Shown here one piece after another: positions 9,352-19,455 of a stretch of 64,000 nucleotides of DNA. The notes under the pieces were generated by a model, which saw only the letters and a program-made list of their open reading frames with translations, was not told where the DNA came from and did no database searches. Positions within the stretch are counted from its first letter, which is position 1. Each line of letters starts with the position of its first letter. Made by a program: the position numbers and the translations under genes. Source of the DNA: Thaumasiovibrio subtropicus (GTDB lineage Bacteria; Pseudomonadota; Gammaproteobacteria; Enterobacterales; Vibrionaceae); assembly GCF_019703835.1 (NCBI RefSeq), contig NZ_AP023054.1:806001-870000 (forward strand), in the 5' to 3' direction.

Positions 9352-9478
9352 ATTGCCTGTCGCATGCAGTTTTACGCGATGTGTGCTGCGCTTAATAGCA
9401 TATTCGCAAAAACCTCATACCAAAATGGCATCATGCGTCTATGCTTATTGGCAACTTTATGCAGTAAAGAGAGATCGA

Positions 9479-10525
9479 ATGCGCGCTGTTGGCATGCTTT
9501 TACTTGTACTCAGTTTGTTGGGGTGTAGTGAGCAGTCACCAACTTCAAGCCCTGTGGAGTATGAGTGGCGTCTTTCTACCGCGTGGCCGACGGGGTTTCC
9601 AGGGGTAGGGGATGCACCGCGCCAGCTTGCGGAGCGCGTCAACGTAGCGAGTAATGGACGGTTTGTCATTACGGTGTATGGTGCGGGAGAAATTGTGCCT
9701 GCGTTTGACCTCTTTAAGGCGGTATCAAATCGTGCAGTTGAAATGGGCCATTCCAGTGCTTACTACTGGCAAGATGAGCTCCCTGCAGCCGCCTTTTTTT
9801 CAGCGGTCCCGTTTGGGATGAATGCCACTGAAATGACAAGTTGGCTTTATGAGGCTGATGGGATGGCGTTGTGGCAAGAACTCTATCAGCCCTATGGGGT
9901 GCTACCTTTTCCTGGAGGGAACAGTGGTCCTCAAATGGGCGGCTGGTTTAACCGGCCTATTGAGTCAATGGAAGACTGGCTGGGTTTGAAAATGCGTATT
10001 CCTGGGTTTGGTGCAGGTGTCGTAAAGAGTGTGGGCGGGATTCCGATCTCATTGGCCGCAACAGATATACCCGATGCATTTCAAAATAACCTATTGGATG
10101 CGATCGAGTGGATAGGTCCATACAACGATTTAGCGTTTGGGCTCTATAAAATGGGCCGATATTACTACTACCCCGCTTGGCATGAACCTAGCACCCAGAT
10201 GGAGTTTATTGTTAATCAGTCTGCCTTTGATGCATTGCCAGACGATCTCCAGCAGCTCTTAGTTGATGCGATGGATGCGGTAAATAATCAAATGCAAGCA
10301 CATTACTTGGTGAAGAATCAACAAGCACTCGAGGTTTTGCTGAAAGAGCACGGTGTTGTCTTGAGGGCATTTCCGCCGGAGGTACTGCAGTCACTTCAAC
10401 AACACACAAAAAGACTGTTACTCTCATTGGCAGGGCATGACCCACAGTTTCACAAGATTTATATGTCGTACAGCGCACATACAGGTAAACTACGTAAATT
10501 AAGAAGCTTTGTGTTAAGCATGTGA
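9479..10525 (+). CDS. TRAP-type (DctP family) substrate-binding lipoprotein, orphan
   Basis: A 348-residue DctP-family solute-binding protein. Family features: EYEWRLSTAWPTGFPG at the mature N terminus, LKMRIPGFGAGVVKSVGGIP (the conserved Arg contact region), and PDAFQNNLLDAIEWIGPYND. The N terminus has a lipoprotein signal ending LSLLGCSEQ (Cys at about residue 18), so it is probably lipid-anchored, unlike most TRAP receptors. Start chosen at 9479, preceded by AGAGAG; the longer frame from 9233 overlaps bolA. No small (DctQ) or large (DctM) TRAP permease gene is adjacent. The WIGPYND region resembles the subgroup binding 2-oxo acids or calcium lactate, but the substrate is unknown. Absent from the bolA-nqrA gap of V. 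cholerae as I know it. Confidence 0.85.
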   Translation: MRAVGMLLLVLSLLGCSEQSPTSSPVEYEWRLSTAWPTGFPGVGDAPRQLAERVNVASNGRFVITVYGAGEIVPAFDLFKAVSNRAVEMGHSSAYYWQDELPAAAFFSAVPFGMNATEMTSWLYEADGMALWQELYQPYGVLPFPGGNSGPQMGGWFNRPIESMEDWLGLKMRIPGFGAGVVKSVGGIPISLAATDIPDAFQNNLLDAIEWIGPYNDLAFGLYKMGRYYYYPAWHEPSTQMEFIVNQSAFDALPDDLQQLLVDAMDAVNNQMQAHYLVKNQQALEVLLKEHGVVLRAFPPEVLQSLQQHTKRLLLSLAGHDPQFHKIYMSYSAHTGKLRKLRSFVLSM

Positions 10526-10781
10526 CTTAAGACATTTTTCTTCAAAACCGCACAGGATACTCGTACGTTTACTGCCAAATTGGTGAAGTTTCATACAAAA
10601 ACTAGTGGGCAATTATGCAAGCCTAAATAGCGGCTTTAATTGCGATAAACGTGCGCTAGCTCAAGGAAGTGGTGATTATTTTCAAGTCAAGCGTGAGGTT
10701 TGATGATTTTGGCACCGAATAGCGTTTTCGGTCATAGCAAGCTCACGGTGATTGATGTTATCATCCCGACTCAAATTTAAT

Positions 10782-10809
10782 CTCTACAAAAATTTTTTGT
10801 TTTGTAGAG
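10782..10809 (+). other. Hairpin 1 in nqr leader region
   Basis: CTCTACAAAA and TTTTGTAGAG form a perfect 10-bp stem with an 8-base loop. It lies in the 393-base stretch 10526-10918 between the TRAP lipoprotein and nqrA. No T-run follows, so it is not an obvious terminator. Confidence 0.6.
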
Positions 10810-10816
10810 GCCTTAA

Positions 10817-10857
10817 TGAGACCAGCCGAGGATGGAATTTAATGCGGCATGGTCTCA
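10817..10857 (+). other. Hairpin 2 in nqr leader region
   Basis: TGAGACCAGCCG pairs with CGGCATGGTCTCA (12 pairs, one bulged A) around a 16-base loop, 60 bases before the nqrA start. Together with hairpin 1 it may form a structured 5' leader of the nqr mRNA or an operator; which one is not shown. Confidence 0.6.
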
Positions 10858-10918
10858 ATGTCGTGCCTTAGATGTACAACAGAATTCCTTTTATCCATAA
10901 AATGTAGTGCAAGTGCGT

Positions 10919-12259
10919 ATGATTACAATAAAAAAGGGCTTGGATATCCCAATCGCGGGTGCTCCAACTCAGGTGATTAGTGATGGTAATGCCATCAAGC
11001 GCGTCGCTTTGCTTGGCGAAGAGTATGTTGGGATGCGTCCCAAAATGCATGTTCGCGTTGAGGATGTAGTGAAAAAAGGTCAGGTACTTTTTGAAGACAA
11101 AAAGAACCCAGGCGTTAAATTCACGGCTCCTGTTAGCGGTAAAGTGATAGAGATTAATCGTGGTGAAAAGCGTGTGTTGCAATCGGTCGTGATCGAAGTT
11201 GAAGGTGAAGAGCAAATCACTTTCGACGCTTATTCACGTGAACAGTTAGCGGGTTTAGATCGTGCAGCGATCGTTTCTCAGCTGACTGAGTCAGGTGAAT
11301 GGGCTGCTTTACGTACCCGTCCTTTCAGCAAAGTTCCTGCTGTTGATGCGACCACTCAGGCGATTTTTGTAACAGCGATTGATACCAATCCGCTGGCTGC
11401 AAATCCTGAAGTGATTATCAACGCGAACGCAGAAGCTTTCGCGGCAGGTTTGACAGTATTGTCTCGCCTGACTGAAGGTAAGGTTTACGTGTGTAAAGCG
11501 GGTAGCAGCCTGCCTCGCGCTGATCAAGCCAATGTTGAAGAGCATGTATTTAACGGTCCGCACCCAGCGGGTCTAGTCGGTACTCACATGCACTTCCTAT
11601 ACCCAGTTAACATCGAAAACCAAGCTTGGCACATCAACTATCAAGATGTGATTGCTTATGGTCAACTTTTCCTCACCGGCGAAATTTACACTGATCGTGT
11701 GGTTTCTCTGGGTGGTCCTGTTGTTAACAATCCTCGTCTGCTCAAGACAATTCGTGGTGCGTCTATCACTGAATTGACTGATCGTGAGCTGATGCCAGGT
11801 GAAGTGCGTATGATCGCGGGTTCAGTGCTTTGCGGTGTGCGTGCAGATGATGCCCATGCTTACCTTGGTCGTTACGCGCTGCAGATTTCTGCACTACGCG
11901 AAGGCCGTGAAAAAGAGCTGTTCGGCTGGATTGCGCCAGGTAAGAATAAGTTCTCTATTACCCGTTCTTTCTTGAGTCACTTGTTTAGCGGTCAGTTGTT
12001 TAATATGACAACCACCACTAACGGTAGTGATCGTGCCATGGTGCCAATCGGTAACTATGAGAAAGTCATGCCATTGGATATCGAACCGACACTGCTATTG
12101 CGTGATCTGTGTGCCGGCGATATAGACAGCGCTCAGACGCTGGGTGCATTAGAGCTGGATGAAGAAGATCTAGCACTGTGTACGTTCGTTTGCCCTGGTA
12201 AGTACGATTTTGGTCCGATGCTGCGTGAGTGTTTGGACACAATTGAGAAGGATGGGTAA
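10919..12259 (+). CDS. nqrA: Na+-translocating NADH:quinone reductase subunit A
   Basis: First gene of the Na+-NQR operon; the complex oxidises NADH with ubiquinone and pumps sodium out. NqrA is the peripheral subunit linked to quinone binding. From the ATG at 10919 ([14 protein letters not shown]) the protein has 446 residues, exactly the V. cholerae length; a GTG at 10907 would add four residues. Conserved blocks include [26 protein letters not shown] within the first 60 residues (family start), [12 protein letters not shown] and [18 protein letters not shown]. The ribosome binding site is weak. Two leader hairpins lie upstream. Confidence 0.97.
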   Translation: MITIKKGLDIPIAGAPTQVISDGNAIKRVALLGEEYVGMRPKMHVRVEDVVKKGQVLFEDKKNPGVKFTAPVSGKVIEINRGEKRVLQSVVIEVEGEEQITFDAYSREQLAGLDRAAIVSQLTESGEWAALRTRPFSKVPAVDATTQAIFVTAIDTNPLAANPEVIINANAEAFAAGLTVLSRLTEGKVYVCKAGSSLPRADQANVEEHVFNGPHPAGLVGTHMHFLYPVNIENQAWHINYQDVIAYGQLFLTGEIYTDRVVSLGGPVVNNPRLLKTIRGASITELTDRELMPGEVRMIAGSVLCGVRADDAHAYLGRYALQISALREGREKELFGWIAPGKNKFSITRSFLSHLFSGQLFNMTTTTNGSDRAMVPIGNYEKVMPLDIEPTLLLRDLCAGDIDSAQTLGALELDEEDLALCTFVCPGKYDFGPMLRECLDTIEKDG

Positions 12260-12261
12260 TC

Positions 12262-13503
12262 ATGAGCCTCAAGCATTTCCTCGAGAAAATCGAGCATCAA
12301 TTTGAGCCGGGCGGTAAACATGAGCGTTGGTTTGCGCTGTATGAAGCGTTTGCAACCCTAATGTACACCCCAGGTACAGTGACCAAAGCAAAATCACACG
12401 TACGTGATAGCGTTGACCTAAAACGTATCATGATTATGGTGTGGTTTGCAGTATTCCCAGCGATGTTCTGGGGTATGTACAACACTGGTCACCAATCTAT
12501 CACAGCGCTGACTCACCTCTATGCTGGTAACGAACTCGCGACTGTTATCGCTGGCAACTGGCACTACTGGTTGACCGAAATGGTAGCAGGTAGCCTAACC
12601 GAAGCAGGTTGGGGTACGAAGATGTTGCTAGGTGCGACCTACTTCTTGCCTATCTACGCGGTGGTATTTGCAGTCGGTGGCTTCTGGGAAGTCCTTTTCT
12701 GTATGGTGCGTAAGCACGAAGTGAACGAAGGTTTCTTTGTTACCTCGATTCTTTTCGCGCTAATTGTTCCGCCAACGCTGCCATTATGGCAAGCAGCACT
12801 GGGTATTACTTTCGGTGTTGTTGTGGCAAAAGAAGTCTTTGGTGGTACAGGCCGTAACTTCTTGAACCCAGCACTGGCTGGTCGTGCATTCCTATTCTTT
12901 GCTTACCCTGCACAGATCTCTGGTGATCTTGTGTGGACAGCCGCTGATGGCTTCTCAGGTGCAACAGCGCTTGGCCAGTGGGCAAATGCAGGTCAAGGTG
13001 GCGTTATTCATAACGTGACTGGCGAAGCGGTGACGTGGATGGATGCGTTCATCGGTAACGTACCGGGTTCAATCGGTGAAGTCTCTACGCTAGCTATCAT
13101 TCTTGGTGGTGCGATGATCGTTTACATGGGCATTGCTTCATGGCGCATCATTCTCGGTACCCTAGTGGGTATGGCGGCAACGGCGACACTGTTTAACATC
13201 ATTGGTTCTGAAACAAATGCAATGTTCAGCATGCCTTGGCACTGGCACCTTGTTCTCGGTGGTTTTGCATTCGGTATGATGTTCATGGCGACGGACCCTG
13301 TTTCTGCAGCATTTACTAACAAAGGTAAGTGGGCATACGGCGTACTCATTGGTGCGATGTGTGTGATGATTCGTGTCGTCAACCCAGCTTATCCGGAAGG
13401 CATGATGCTAGCCATCCTGTTTGCAAACCTGTTTGCGCCTGTATTTGACTACTTGGTTGTTCAGGGCAACGTGAAACGGAGACTCGCTCGCTATGGCAAG
13501 TAA
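12262..13503 (+). CDS. nqrB: Na+-NQR subunit B
   Basis: Membrane subunit of 413 residues, two bases after nqrA. It carries covalently bound FMN on the threonine of the SGATAL motif; here S-G-A-T with Thr235, one residue off the V. cholerae Thr236. It also holds riboflavin and lies on the sodium path. Long hydrophobic segments follow the charged N-terminal 55 residues. ApbE, encoded downstream, attaches the FMN. The 3' end overlaps nqrC by 11 bases. Confidence 0.97.
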   Translation: MSLKHFLEKIEHQFEPGGKHERWFALYEAFATLMYTPGTVTKAKSHVRDSVDLKRIMIMVWFAVFPAMFWGMYNTGHQSITALTHLYAGNELATVIAGNWHYWLTEMVAGSLTEAGWGTKMLLGATYFLPIYAVVFAVGGFWEVLFCMVRKHEVNEGFFVTSILFALIVPPTLPLWQAALGITFGVVVAKEVFGGTGRNFLNPALAGRAFLFFAYPAQISGDLVWTAADGFSGATALGQWANAGQGGVIHNVTGEAVTWMDAFIGNVPGSIGEVSTLAIILGGAMIVYMGIASWRIILGTLVGMAATATLFNIIGSETNAMFSMPWHWHLVLGGFAFGMMFMATDPVSAAFTNKGKWAYGVLIGAMCVMIRVVNPAYPEGMMLAILFANLFAPVFDYLVVQGNVKRRLARYGK

Positions 13504-14269
13504 TAACGATAGCATGAAGAAAACGCTGACCGTTGTTATCGCATTGAGCCTAGTGTGTTCAATCGTGGTATCCGGTGCAGCGGTTGCATTGCGTCCAATG
13601 CAGCAGAAAAACGCCGTAGAAGATGTACAGCGCAACATTCTTTCTGTTGCGGGCTTGTACGAAGCTGGCATTGACATCGCTGAGACATTCGACGCGAACA
13701 TTGAGCCTGTGCTTATCAATCTAGAGACAGGTGAAGTAGACACGTCTATTGATGCAGCAACGTTTGATCAGCGCGCTTCAGCGAAAGATCCTGCTACGTC
13801 TATTGCGCTTGGTGCAGACGACATCGCGAAAATCGGTCGTCGTTCAAACCTAGCAAAAATCTACTTAGTAAAAGATGGCGACAAAACTGACAAAATCATC
13901 CTGCCTGTTCACGGTAACGGTCTGTGGTCGATGATGTACGCATTTGTTGCAATCGAGACTGACGGTAACACTATCGCAGGCATCACCTACTACGAGCAGG
14001 GTGAGACCCCTGGACTTGGTGGTGAAGTAGAGAACCCACGCTGGCGTGGTCAGTTCGTAGGTAAAGAGTTGTTTGACGCTAAAGGCCAACCTGCTATTCG
14101 CGTAGTAAAAGGTGGCGCTCCTGAAGGCGATAGACATGCAGTAGACGGTCTGTCTGGTGCGACGCTAACCGCTAACGGTGTTCAAAATACCTTCGATTTC
14201 TGGCTAGGCGAGAATGGCTTTGGTCCGTTCCTGGCTAAAGTACGTGAGGGAGGCCTGAACAATGGCTGA
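13493..14269 (+). CDS. nqrC: Na+-NQR subunit C
   Basis: Subunit of 258 residues with one N-terminal membrane segment (about 11-33) and a periplasmic FMN-binding domain. The FMN attachment site is SGATLT with Thr224 (Thr225 in V. cholerae). The preceding [10 protein letters not shown] is also conserved. It overlaps nqrB by 11 bases and nqrD by 8, which fits coupled translation of the complex subunits. Confidence 0.97.
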   Translation: MASNNDSMKKTLTVVIALSLVCSIVVSGAAVALRPMQQKNAVEDVQRNILSVAGLYEAGIDIAETFDANIEPVLINLETGEVDTSIDAATFDQRASAKDPATSIALGADDIAKIGRRSNLAKIYLVKDGDKTDKIILPVHGNGLWSMMYAFVAIETDGNTIAGITYYEQGETPGLGGEVENPRWRGQFVGKELFDAKGQPAIRVVKGGAPEGDRHAVDGLSGATLTANGVQNTFDFWLGENGFGPFLAKVREGGLNNG

Positions 14270-14894
14270 TTCTAAAGAAATGAAAAAGGTGCTGTTTGCG
14301 CCACTAGTCGACAATAACCCGATTGCACTTCAAGTTCTTGGTGTGTGTTCAGCGCTAGCGGTGACCACAAAGCTTGAAACTGCATTTGTTATGACGATTG
14401 CGGTTGTTTTCGTTACCGCGTTCTCTAACTTGTTCGTGTCGATGATTCGTAACCACATTCCAAACAGTGTGCGTATCATTTGTCAGATGGCGATTATCGC
14501 TTCTCTGGTAATCCTGGTTGACCAGGTGTTGAAAGCGTTTGTTTATGAAATTTCTAAGCAGCTTTCGGTATTCGTTGGTCTGATCATCACGAACTGTATC
14601 GTTATGGGTCGTGCTGAAGCGTACGCAATGAAGTCTGCACCATTGCCATCATTAATGGATGGTATCGGTAACGGTCTTGGTTACGGTTTCGTTCTTATCA
14701 CCGTTGGTTTCTTCCGTGAACTATTCGGTGCAGGTCAACTGTTCGGTATGCAAGTGCTACCTACAGTGGCTGAAGGTGGTTGGTATCAGCCGAATGGTAT
14801 GATGCTACTTGCACCGTCAGCATTCTTCCTGATTGGCTTTATGATTTGGGCTATTCGTACGATTCGCCCAGAGCAAGTAGAAGCGAAGGAGTAA
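14262..14894 (+). CDS. nqrD: Na+-NQR subunit D
   Basis: Integral membrane subunit of 210 residues with six hydrophobic segments. NqrD and NqrE are homologous and form a pseudo-symmetric pair that binds an intramembrane iron-sulfur centre; the cysteines in LGVCSALAV and [13 protein letters not shown] are the expected ligands. Starts inside the end of nqrC. Confidence 0.96.
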   Translation: MADSKEMKKVLFAPLVDNNPIALQVLGVCSALAVTTKLETAFVMTIAVVFVTAFSNLFVSMIRNHIPNSVRIICQMAIIASLVILVDQVLKAFVYEISKQLSVFVGLIITNCIVMGRAEAYAMKSAPLPSLMDGIGNGLGYGFVLITVGFFRELFGAGQLFGMQVLPTVAEGGWYQPNGMMLLAPSAFFLIGFMIWAIRTIRPEQVEAKE

Positions 14895-14901
14895 TTTACT
14901 A

Positions 14902-15498
14902 ATGGAACATTACATTAGCTTGCTGGTTCGCTCGATTTTCATCGAGAACCTTGCGCTTTCCTTCTTCCTAGGGATGTGTACTTTCCTAGCAGTTTCAAAG
15001 AAGGTGAAAACTTCTTTCGGTCTAGGTGTTGCGGTTACATTCGTTCTTGCTATTGCAGTACCAGTGAATAACCTGATTTACAACTTGATCCTACGCGATG
15101 GTGTGCTAGTTCAAGGTGTTGATCTGAGCTTCCTGAACTTCATCACGTTTATCGGTGTTATCGCGGCATTGGTGCAGATTCTAGAGATGATTCTAGATCG
15201 CTTCTTCCCGCCGCTATACAACGCGTTAGGTATCTTCCTACCGCTGATTACCGTTAACTGTGCGATTTTCGGTGGCGTATCTTTCATGGTTCAGCGTGAT
15301 TACAACTTCGCTGAGTCAGTGGTATACGGTATCGGTTCAGGTATCGGTTGGATGCTAGCGATTGTTGCGCTAGCAGGTCTGCGTGAGAAGATGAAGTATT
15401 CTGACGTACCAGCAGGTCTTCGTGGTCTAGGTATTACCTTTATCACGGTTGGTCTAATGGCACTCGGCTTTATGTCATTCTCTGGCGTTCAGCTGTAA
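14902..15498 (+). CDS. nqrE: Na+-NQR subunit E
   Basis: Integral membrane subunit of 198 residues, homologous to NqrD. The cysteines in [14 protein letters not shown] and [13 protein letters not shown] match the pair that, with NqrD, holds the membrane-embedded iron-sulfur centre. Seven bases after nqrD. Confidence 0.96.
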   Translation: MEHYISLLVRSIFIENLALSFFLGMCTFLAVSKKVKTSFGLGVAVTFVLAIAVPVNNLIYNLILRDGVLVQGVDLSFLNFITFIGVIAALVQILEMILDRFFPPLYNALGIFLPLITVNCAIFGGVSFMVQRDYNFAESVVYGIGSGIGWMLAIVALAGLREKMKYSDVPAGLRGLGITFITVGLMALGFMSFSGVQL

Positions 15499-15519
15499 TC
15501 AGGATAAGAGGAAAGGTCA

Positions 15520-16743
15520 ATGGATATTATTCTTGGCGTAGTAATGTTTACTCTGATTATCCTGGCACTGGTTTTAGTGATTCTGTTCGCTAAATCCAAG
15601 CTGGTACCATCAGGTGACATCACTATTTCAGTAAACGGCGATCCTGAGAAAGCGATCGCAACTGCAGCGGGCAGCAAACTGCTGGGCGCACTTGCAGGTT
15701 CTGGTATTTTCGTTTCATCGGCGTGTGGTGGCGGTGGCTCTTGTGGTCAGTGTCGCGTTAAAGTGAAATCAGGTGGTGGTGATATTCTACCGACTGAGCT
15801 TGATCACATCTCGAAAGGTGAAGCCCGTGAAGGTGAGCGTCTAGCCTGTCAGGTTAACGTGAAATCTGACATGGAAATCGAACTTCCAGAAGAGATCTTC
15901 GGTGTTAAGAAGTGGGAATGTAGCGTTATCTCTAATGATAACAAAGCGACCTTCATTAAAGAGCTTAAACTGCAGATCCCTGATGGTGAGTCTGTTCCAT
16001 TCCGTGCGGGTGGTTACATTCAGATTGAAGCACCAGCTCACCACGTTAAATACGCAGATTTCGACGTGCCAGAAGAGTATCGTGAAGACTGGGACAAGTT
16101 TAACCTGTTCCGTTACGAGTCAATCGTGAATGAAGAGTCTATCCGTGCTTACTCGATGGCAAACTACCCGGAAGAAGAAGGTATTATTATGTTGAACGTG
16201 CGTATTGCTACGCCGCCACCTAATAATCCGGATGTACCACCAGGTATCATGTCTTCTTACATTTGGTCGCTGAAAGAGGGTGACAAGTGTACGATTTCTG
16301 GCCCATTTGGTGAGTTCTTCGCGAAAGACACTGACAATGAGATGGTCTTTATCGGTGGTGGTGCAGGTATGGCGCCGATGCGTTCACACATCTTCGACCA
16401 ACTTAAGCGTCTCAACTCAGATCGTAAGATGTCATTCTGGTATGGTGCACGTTCTAAGCGCGAAATGTTCTATGTAGAAGATTTCGACGGCCTACAAGCA
16501 GAAAATGACAACTTCCAGTGGCATGTCGCGCTCTCTGATCCTCAGCCAGAGGATAATTGGGATGGTTACACTGGCTTCATTCACAACGTCATCTACGAGA
16601 ACTATCTCAAAGATCACGAAGCGCCTGAAGACTGTGAGTACTACATGTGTGGTCCACCAATGATGAACGCAGCAGTAATCGGTATGCTGAAAGATCTTGG
16701 TGTTGAGGATGAAAACATCCTACTGGATGACTTCGGCGGTTAA
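15520..16743 (+). CDS. nqrF: Na+-NQR subunit F (NADH-oxidising flavoprotein)
   Basis: Electron entry subunit of 407 residues: N-terminal membrane helix (about 3-23), a plant-type [2Fe-2S] domain with Cys69, Cys75, Cys78 and Cys110 ([10 protein letters not shown] and RLACQVNV), then a ferredoxin reductase module with FAD motif RAYSMANYP and NADH motif [13 protein letters not shown]. The C terminus [13 protein letters not shown] and the aromatic end are as in the family. Preceded by a GAGGAAAGG ribosome binding site. A terminator follows. Confidence 0.97.
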   Translation: MDIILGVVMFTLIILALVLVILFAKSKLVPSGDITISVNGDPEKAIATAAGSKLLGALAGSGIFVSSACGGGGSCGQCRVKVKSGGGDILPTELDHISKGEAREGERLACQVNVKSDMEIELPEEIFGVKKWECSVISNDNKATFIKELKLQIPDGESVPFRAGGYIQIEAPAHHVKYADFDVPEEYREDWDKFNLFRYESIVNEESIRAYSMANYPEEEGIIMLNVRIATPPPNNPDVPPGIMSSYIWSLKEGDKCTISGPFGEFFAKDTDNEMVFIGGGAGMAPMRSHIFDQLKRLNSDRKMSFWYGARSKREMFYVEDFDGLQAENDNFQWHVALSDPQPEDNWDGYTGFIHNVIYENYLKDHEAPEDCEYYMCGPPMMNAAVIGMLKDLGVEDENILLDDFGG

Positions 16744-16769
16744 TCGCTGGACCATCTGACTAAGGTAGT

Positions 16770-16798
16770 GGCTGATCGTTTCGACGATCAGCCTTTTT
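16770..16798 (+). terminator. Terminator downstream of nqrF
   Basis: A perfect 10-bp stem GGCTGATCGT/ACGATCAGCC with a TTCG tetraloop and five T. It separates nqrA-F from apbE-nqrM, so the maturation genes get only readthrough or their own promoter. Confidence 0.93.
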
Positions 16799-16816
16799 CT
16801 CATTTAGGGTGAGCAA

Positions 16817-17833
16817 ATGCTGACTAAGCTGTTCAAATCATTAACTCTTGTTTTGACAACGATTTTTATTGTTGCTTGTAGCGATAACAAAGCAGCAATG
16901 GTTCAGATAGACGGAAAAACGATGGGAACTTACTACGTCGTGAAGTTTATCGAACAGGATGATTTACCAAATAATAAAGCCATTAAAGCGGGCATCGATG
17001 ACGTGCTTGAGCTCGTTAATGATCAGATGTCGACTTACCGTCCAGATTCTGAGTTGAGTCAATTTAACCAGCATCGTGGTGCTGAAGGCTTTGCTGTTTC
17101 TGATGCGACCGCGAAAGTGGTGACGGAAGCGATTCGCATTAATGCGGTGACTGAAGGCGCGCTAGATGTGACGGTAGGACCGTTAGTGAACCTATGGGGT
17201 TTTGGTCCAGAAGCGAAGCCTGAGAAGGTGCCATCGACAGAGGAAATTGCTGCACGACGTGCTGTGACGGGGATTGAAAAATTACACGTTGATGGCAATG
17301 AGTTGCACAAATCAATTCCTGAGCTTTACGTGGACCTCTCGTCCATTGCAAAAGGCTATGGTGTTGACAAAGTGGCCGATTACTTGACGTCATTGGGCAT
17401 TGATAATTTCCTCGTTGAGATTGGTGGTGAACTGCGAGTTAAAGGGTTGAATTCTGAAGGTATCGGTTGGCGAATCGCAATTGAAAAGCCAGTTGAAGAA
17501 GGCCGTACGGTGCAAGAAATTGTTAGCCTTGGCGACAACTCCATTGCAACCTCTGGTGATTACCGAAACTATCATGAGTTTGAAGGCGTACGCTATTCAC
17601 ACATGATTGATCCTCAAACCGCTAAGCCGATCGACCATCGTCTGGTTTCTGTGACCGTGATTCATCCATCCAATATGACGGCAGATGCGTTGTCGACAGG
17701 CTTAATGATTGTTGGGCCAGAAAAAGCGCAAGCGATCGCAGACAAGCACGGTCTTAACGTGTACTTAATTAGAAAAACTGACAATGGTTACGAAAGCTAT
17801 ATGTCAGAAGGCTTTAAGCCATTTGTGCAATAG
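16817..17833 (+). CDS. apbE: FAD:protein FMN transferase ApbE
   Basis: Periplasmic lipoprotein (lipobox IVAC, Cys21) of 338 residues that transfers FMN from FAD onto threonines of NqrB and NqrC, which lie just upstream. Family motifs: GTTYY-like GKTMGTYYVVKF near the mature N terminus, YVDLSSIAKGYGVDKVADYL, FLVEIGGELRVKG, and the metal/FAD loop region SHMIDPQTAKP. It begins 19 bases after the nqrF terminator. Confidence 0.95.
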   Translation: MLTKLFKSLTLVLTTIFIVACSDNKAAMVQIDGKTMGTYYVVKFIEQDDLPNNKAIKAGIDDVLELVNDQMSTYRPDSELSQFNQHRGAEGFAVSDATAKVVTEAIRINAVTEGALDVTVGPLVNLWGFGPEAKPEKVPSTEEIAARRAVTGIEKLHVDGNELHKSIPELYVDLSSIAKGYGVDKVADYLTSLGIDNFLVEIGGELRVKGLNSEGIGWRIAIEKPVEEGRTVQEIVSLGDNSIATSGDYRNYHEFEGVRYSHMIDPQTAKPIDHRLVSVTVIHPSNMTADALSTGLMIVGPEKAQAIADKHGLNVYLIRKTDNGYESYMSEGFKPFVQ

Positions 17834-17844
17834 TGAGGTGATGT

Positions 17845-18066
17845 ATGGTGATGTTTCTCTCGACCTTTGGTGTTTTTTTGCTGGTGATTACCGCGATGGC
17901 TATCGGTTATATCATCCAGAAAAAAACCATCAGTGGTAGCTGTGGTGGATTGGGTGCGGTAGGCATTGAGAAAGAGTGCGACTGTCCAGAGCCGTGTGAC
18001 AAGCGAAAAGCGCGCGAAGCCAAAGCGGCGATAAAAGCGCAGTGGGAAAAAGATCGTATCTTATAA
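17845..18066 (+). CDS. nqrM: Na+-NQR maturation factor NqrM
   Basis: Small DUF539-type protein of 73 residues with one membrane helix (about 4-24) and four cysteines (SGSCGG, ECDCPEPCD) proposed to deliver iron for the NqrD/E centre. Preceded by GAGGTG, and 11 bases after apbE, the standard place in vibrios. A second in-frame ATG two codons later is possible as the start. Confidence 0.93.
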   Translation: MVMFLSTFGVFLLVITAMAIGYIIQKKTISGSCGGLGAVGIEKECDCPEPCDKRKAREAKAAIKAQWEKDRIL

Positions 18067-18070
18067 ATGA

Positions 18071-18095
18071 AAGCCGGCCATTGAGCCGGCTTTTT
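18071..18095 (+). terminator. Terminator downstream of nqrM
   Basis: AAGCCGGCCATTGAGCCGGC hairpin followed by five T. Confidence 0.92.
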
Positions 18096-18121
18096 AGTGT
18101 CAGCGGTTTTCGAATGGGCAG

Positions 18122-19333
18122 CTAGTCGTAGACGATGCGGTTTCTGCCCGTCTCTTTTGCTGTATAAAGATGGTTATCAGCCACTTTTAGCAAACTATCT
18201 ACACATCCGTCACCAGTCGCGATGCCGATACTCAGCGTGAACTGGATTTCTTTGTCACCATAATTGACCACACTTTCTTGAATGGTTTCTCTAAACAACT
18301 CTAAGCGCTGCTTAAACTCAGCAAGGTTTTGGGTCGAACAGATAGCAAACTCTTCTCCACCAAACCGCGCAACCACATCTTGGGGGAAGTGTTTTTTCAG
18401 CAACTTCGAAACATAAATCAGCACCATATCGCCACCATCATGACCATAGGTATCATTGATGGATTTGAAGAAGTCGATATCCATCATCGCAATATGGTAG
18501 CCGCTTGCTTCTTCCGCATGGGTGAAAAAGTAGCGTCGGTTCCAAAGGTTAGTTAATGCATCTTGATTGGCTAACTTATAGAGCTCAGACGTGGCTTCTT
18601 TGATATCGAGCAGCTGATGTATTCGACAGTAAAACTCTTCTGGGTTAAAGGGTTTGTAGAGGAAGTCATTGGCACCCGCTTTAATGAATCGAGCGGTCAT
18701 GGTTTTGTCGTTGCTACCTGATAATCCCAGAATGATCATGCTGCTGCGATCGTGTTGTTGACGAATTTCCCAAGTGAGGGCTATGCCATCTTTGCCGGGC
18801 ATATCATGGTCGGTAATGACAAAATCGATATCTTTTTCCCGTGCCAACACATTAAGGGCTTGCTGGCCGTTTTCTGCCGTTAGGCAAGTCAGGTATTGGC
18901 GATTCAGAAGCGCTTCGAGATGTGAGCGAACGGTGCGTGAATCATCTACGACTAATACTTTGTGCTGGCGGTTAGCACTGAGTCGACGAAGTAATACGGG
19001 TAAGTAGGATATTGAGGCTGGGCTATCTTTAAGAATGTAATCAATGACGCCTTTGCCAAGCACGCGGTCACGGATGGTTGAATCCATGTTCGCGGTCAGC
19101 ACAATTGACTTGATCTCATAACTTAAAACAAGGTCAATGATCTCGCCATCCTGAGCATCTGGTAAACAATAGTCGAGCACCGCGCACAGGTAATCATCGT
19201 GCTCTTGGAGCAATCGTTTGACTTCCGCATAGGACTCACAAAGTACTGGGACAAAGCCTGCATCAATCAGTTGATTTTCTAGCAGTTTTCGAAATGCACG
19301 GCTGTCCTCTACAACAAGCACTTTATCAAGCAC
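18122..19333 (-). CDS. Response regulator with two REC domains and a GGDEF domain (diguanylate cyclase)
   Basis: 403-residue PleD-like protein. REC1 (about 1-118) has VVEDS and the candidate phospho-acceptor Asp in AVLDYCLPD; REC2 (about 124-245) has VVDDSRTVR, FVITDHDMPGKDG and LYKPF. The C-terminal GGDEF domain keeps GGEEF at residues 325-329 and DIDFFKSINDTYGHDGGD, so it should make cyclic di-GMP. The product-inhibition I-site (RxxD five residues before GGEEF) reads FPQD and so lacks its arginine. GTG start at 19333 with GAGG seven bases before it. No histidine kinase is adjacent. It is divergent from dinB. Confidence 0.92.
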   Translation of the reverse strand: MLDKVLVVEDSRAFRKLLENQLIDAGFVPVLCESYAEVKRLLQEHDDYLCAVLDYCLPDAQDGEIIDLVLSYEIKSIVLTANMDSTIRDRVLGKGVIDYILKDSPASISYLPVLLRRLSANRQHKVLVVDDSRTVRSHLEALLNRQYLTCLTAENGQQALNVLAREKDIDFVITDHDMPGKDGIALTWEIRQQHDRSSMIILGLSGSNDKTMTARFIKAGANDFLYKPFNPEEFYCRIHQLLDIKEATSELYKLANQDALTNLWNRRYFFTHAEEASGYHIAMMDIDFFKSINDTYGHDGGDMVLIYVSKLLKKHFPQDVVARFGGEEFAICSTQNLAEFKQRLELFRETIQESVVNYGDKEIQFTLSIGIATGDGCVDSLLKVADNHLYTAKETGRNRIVYD

Positions 19334-19437
19334 TTAAAGACCTCAACAATTAACAATTAAGTAGCTTAATAGTAGATTGTGAATAGATGGTTATCAATTT
19401 ATTCCTGCAGTAAATCTGAATTGACTTTGAGACAGAA

Positions 19438-19453
19438 CTGTAATTATATACAG
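19438..19453. promoter_or_regulatory. LexA (SOS) box of dinB
   Basis: CTGTAATTATATACAG fits CTGT-N8-ACAG exactly. It overlaps the likely -10 region (TATATA at 19445-19450, 18 bases after TTGACT at 19421-19426) and ends two bases before the dinB start. Confidence 0.88.
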
Positions 19454-19455
19454 CT

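Noticed and set aside
10868..11215. 115-codon frame antisense to the nqrA start
   Set aside because: Shadow of nqrA; no start signal or family match.
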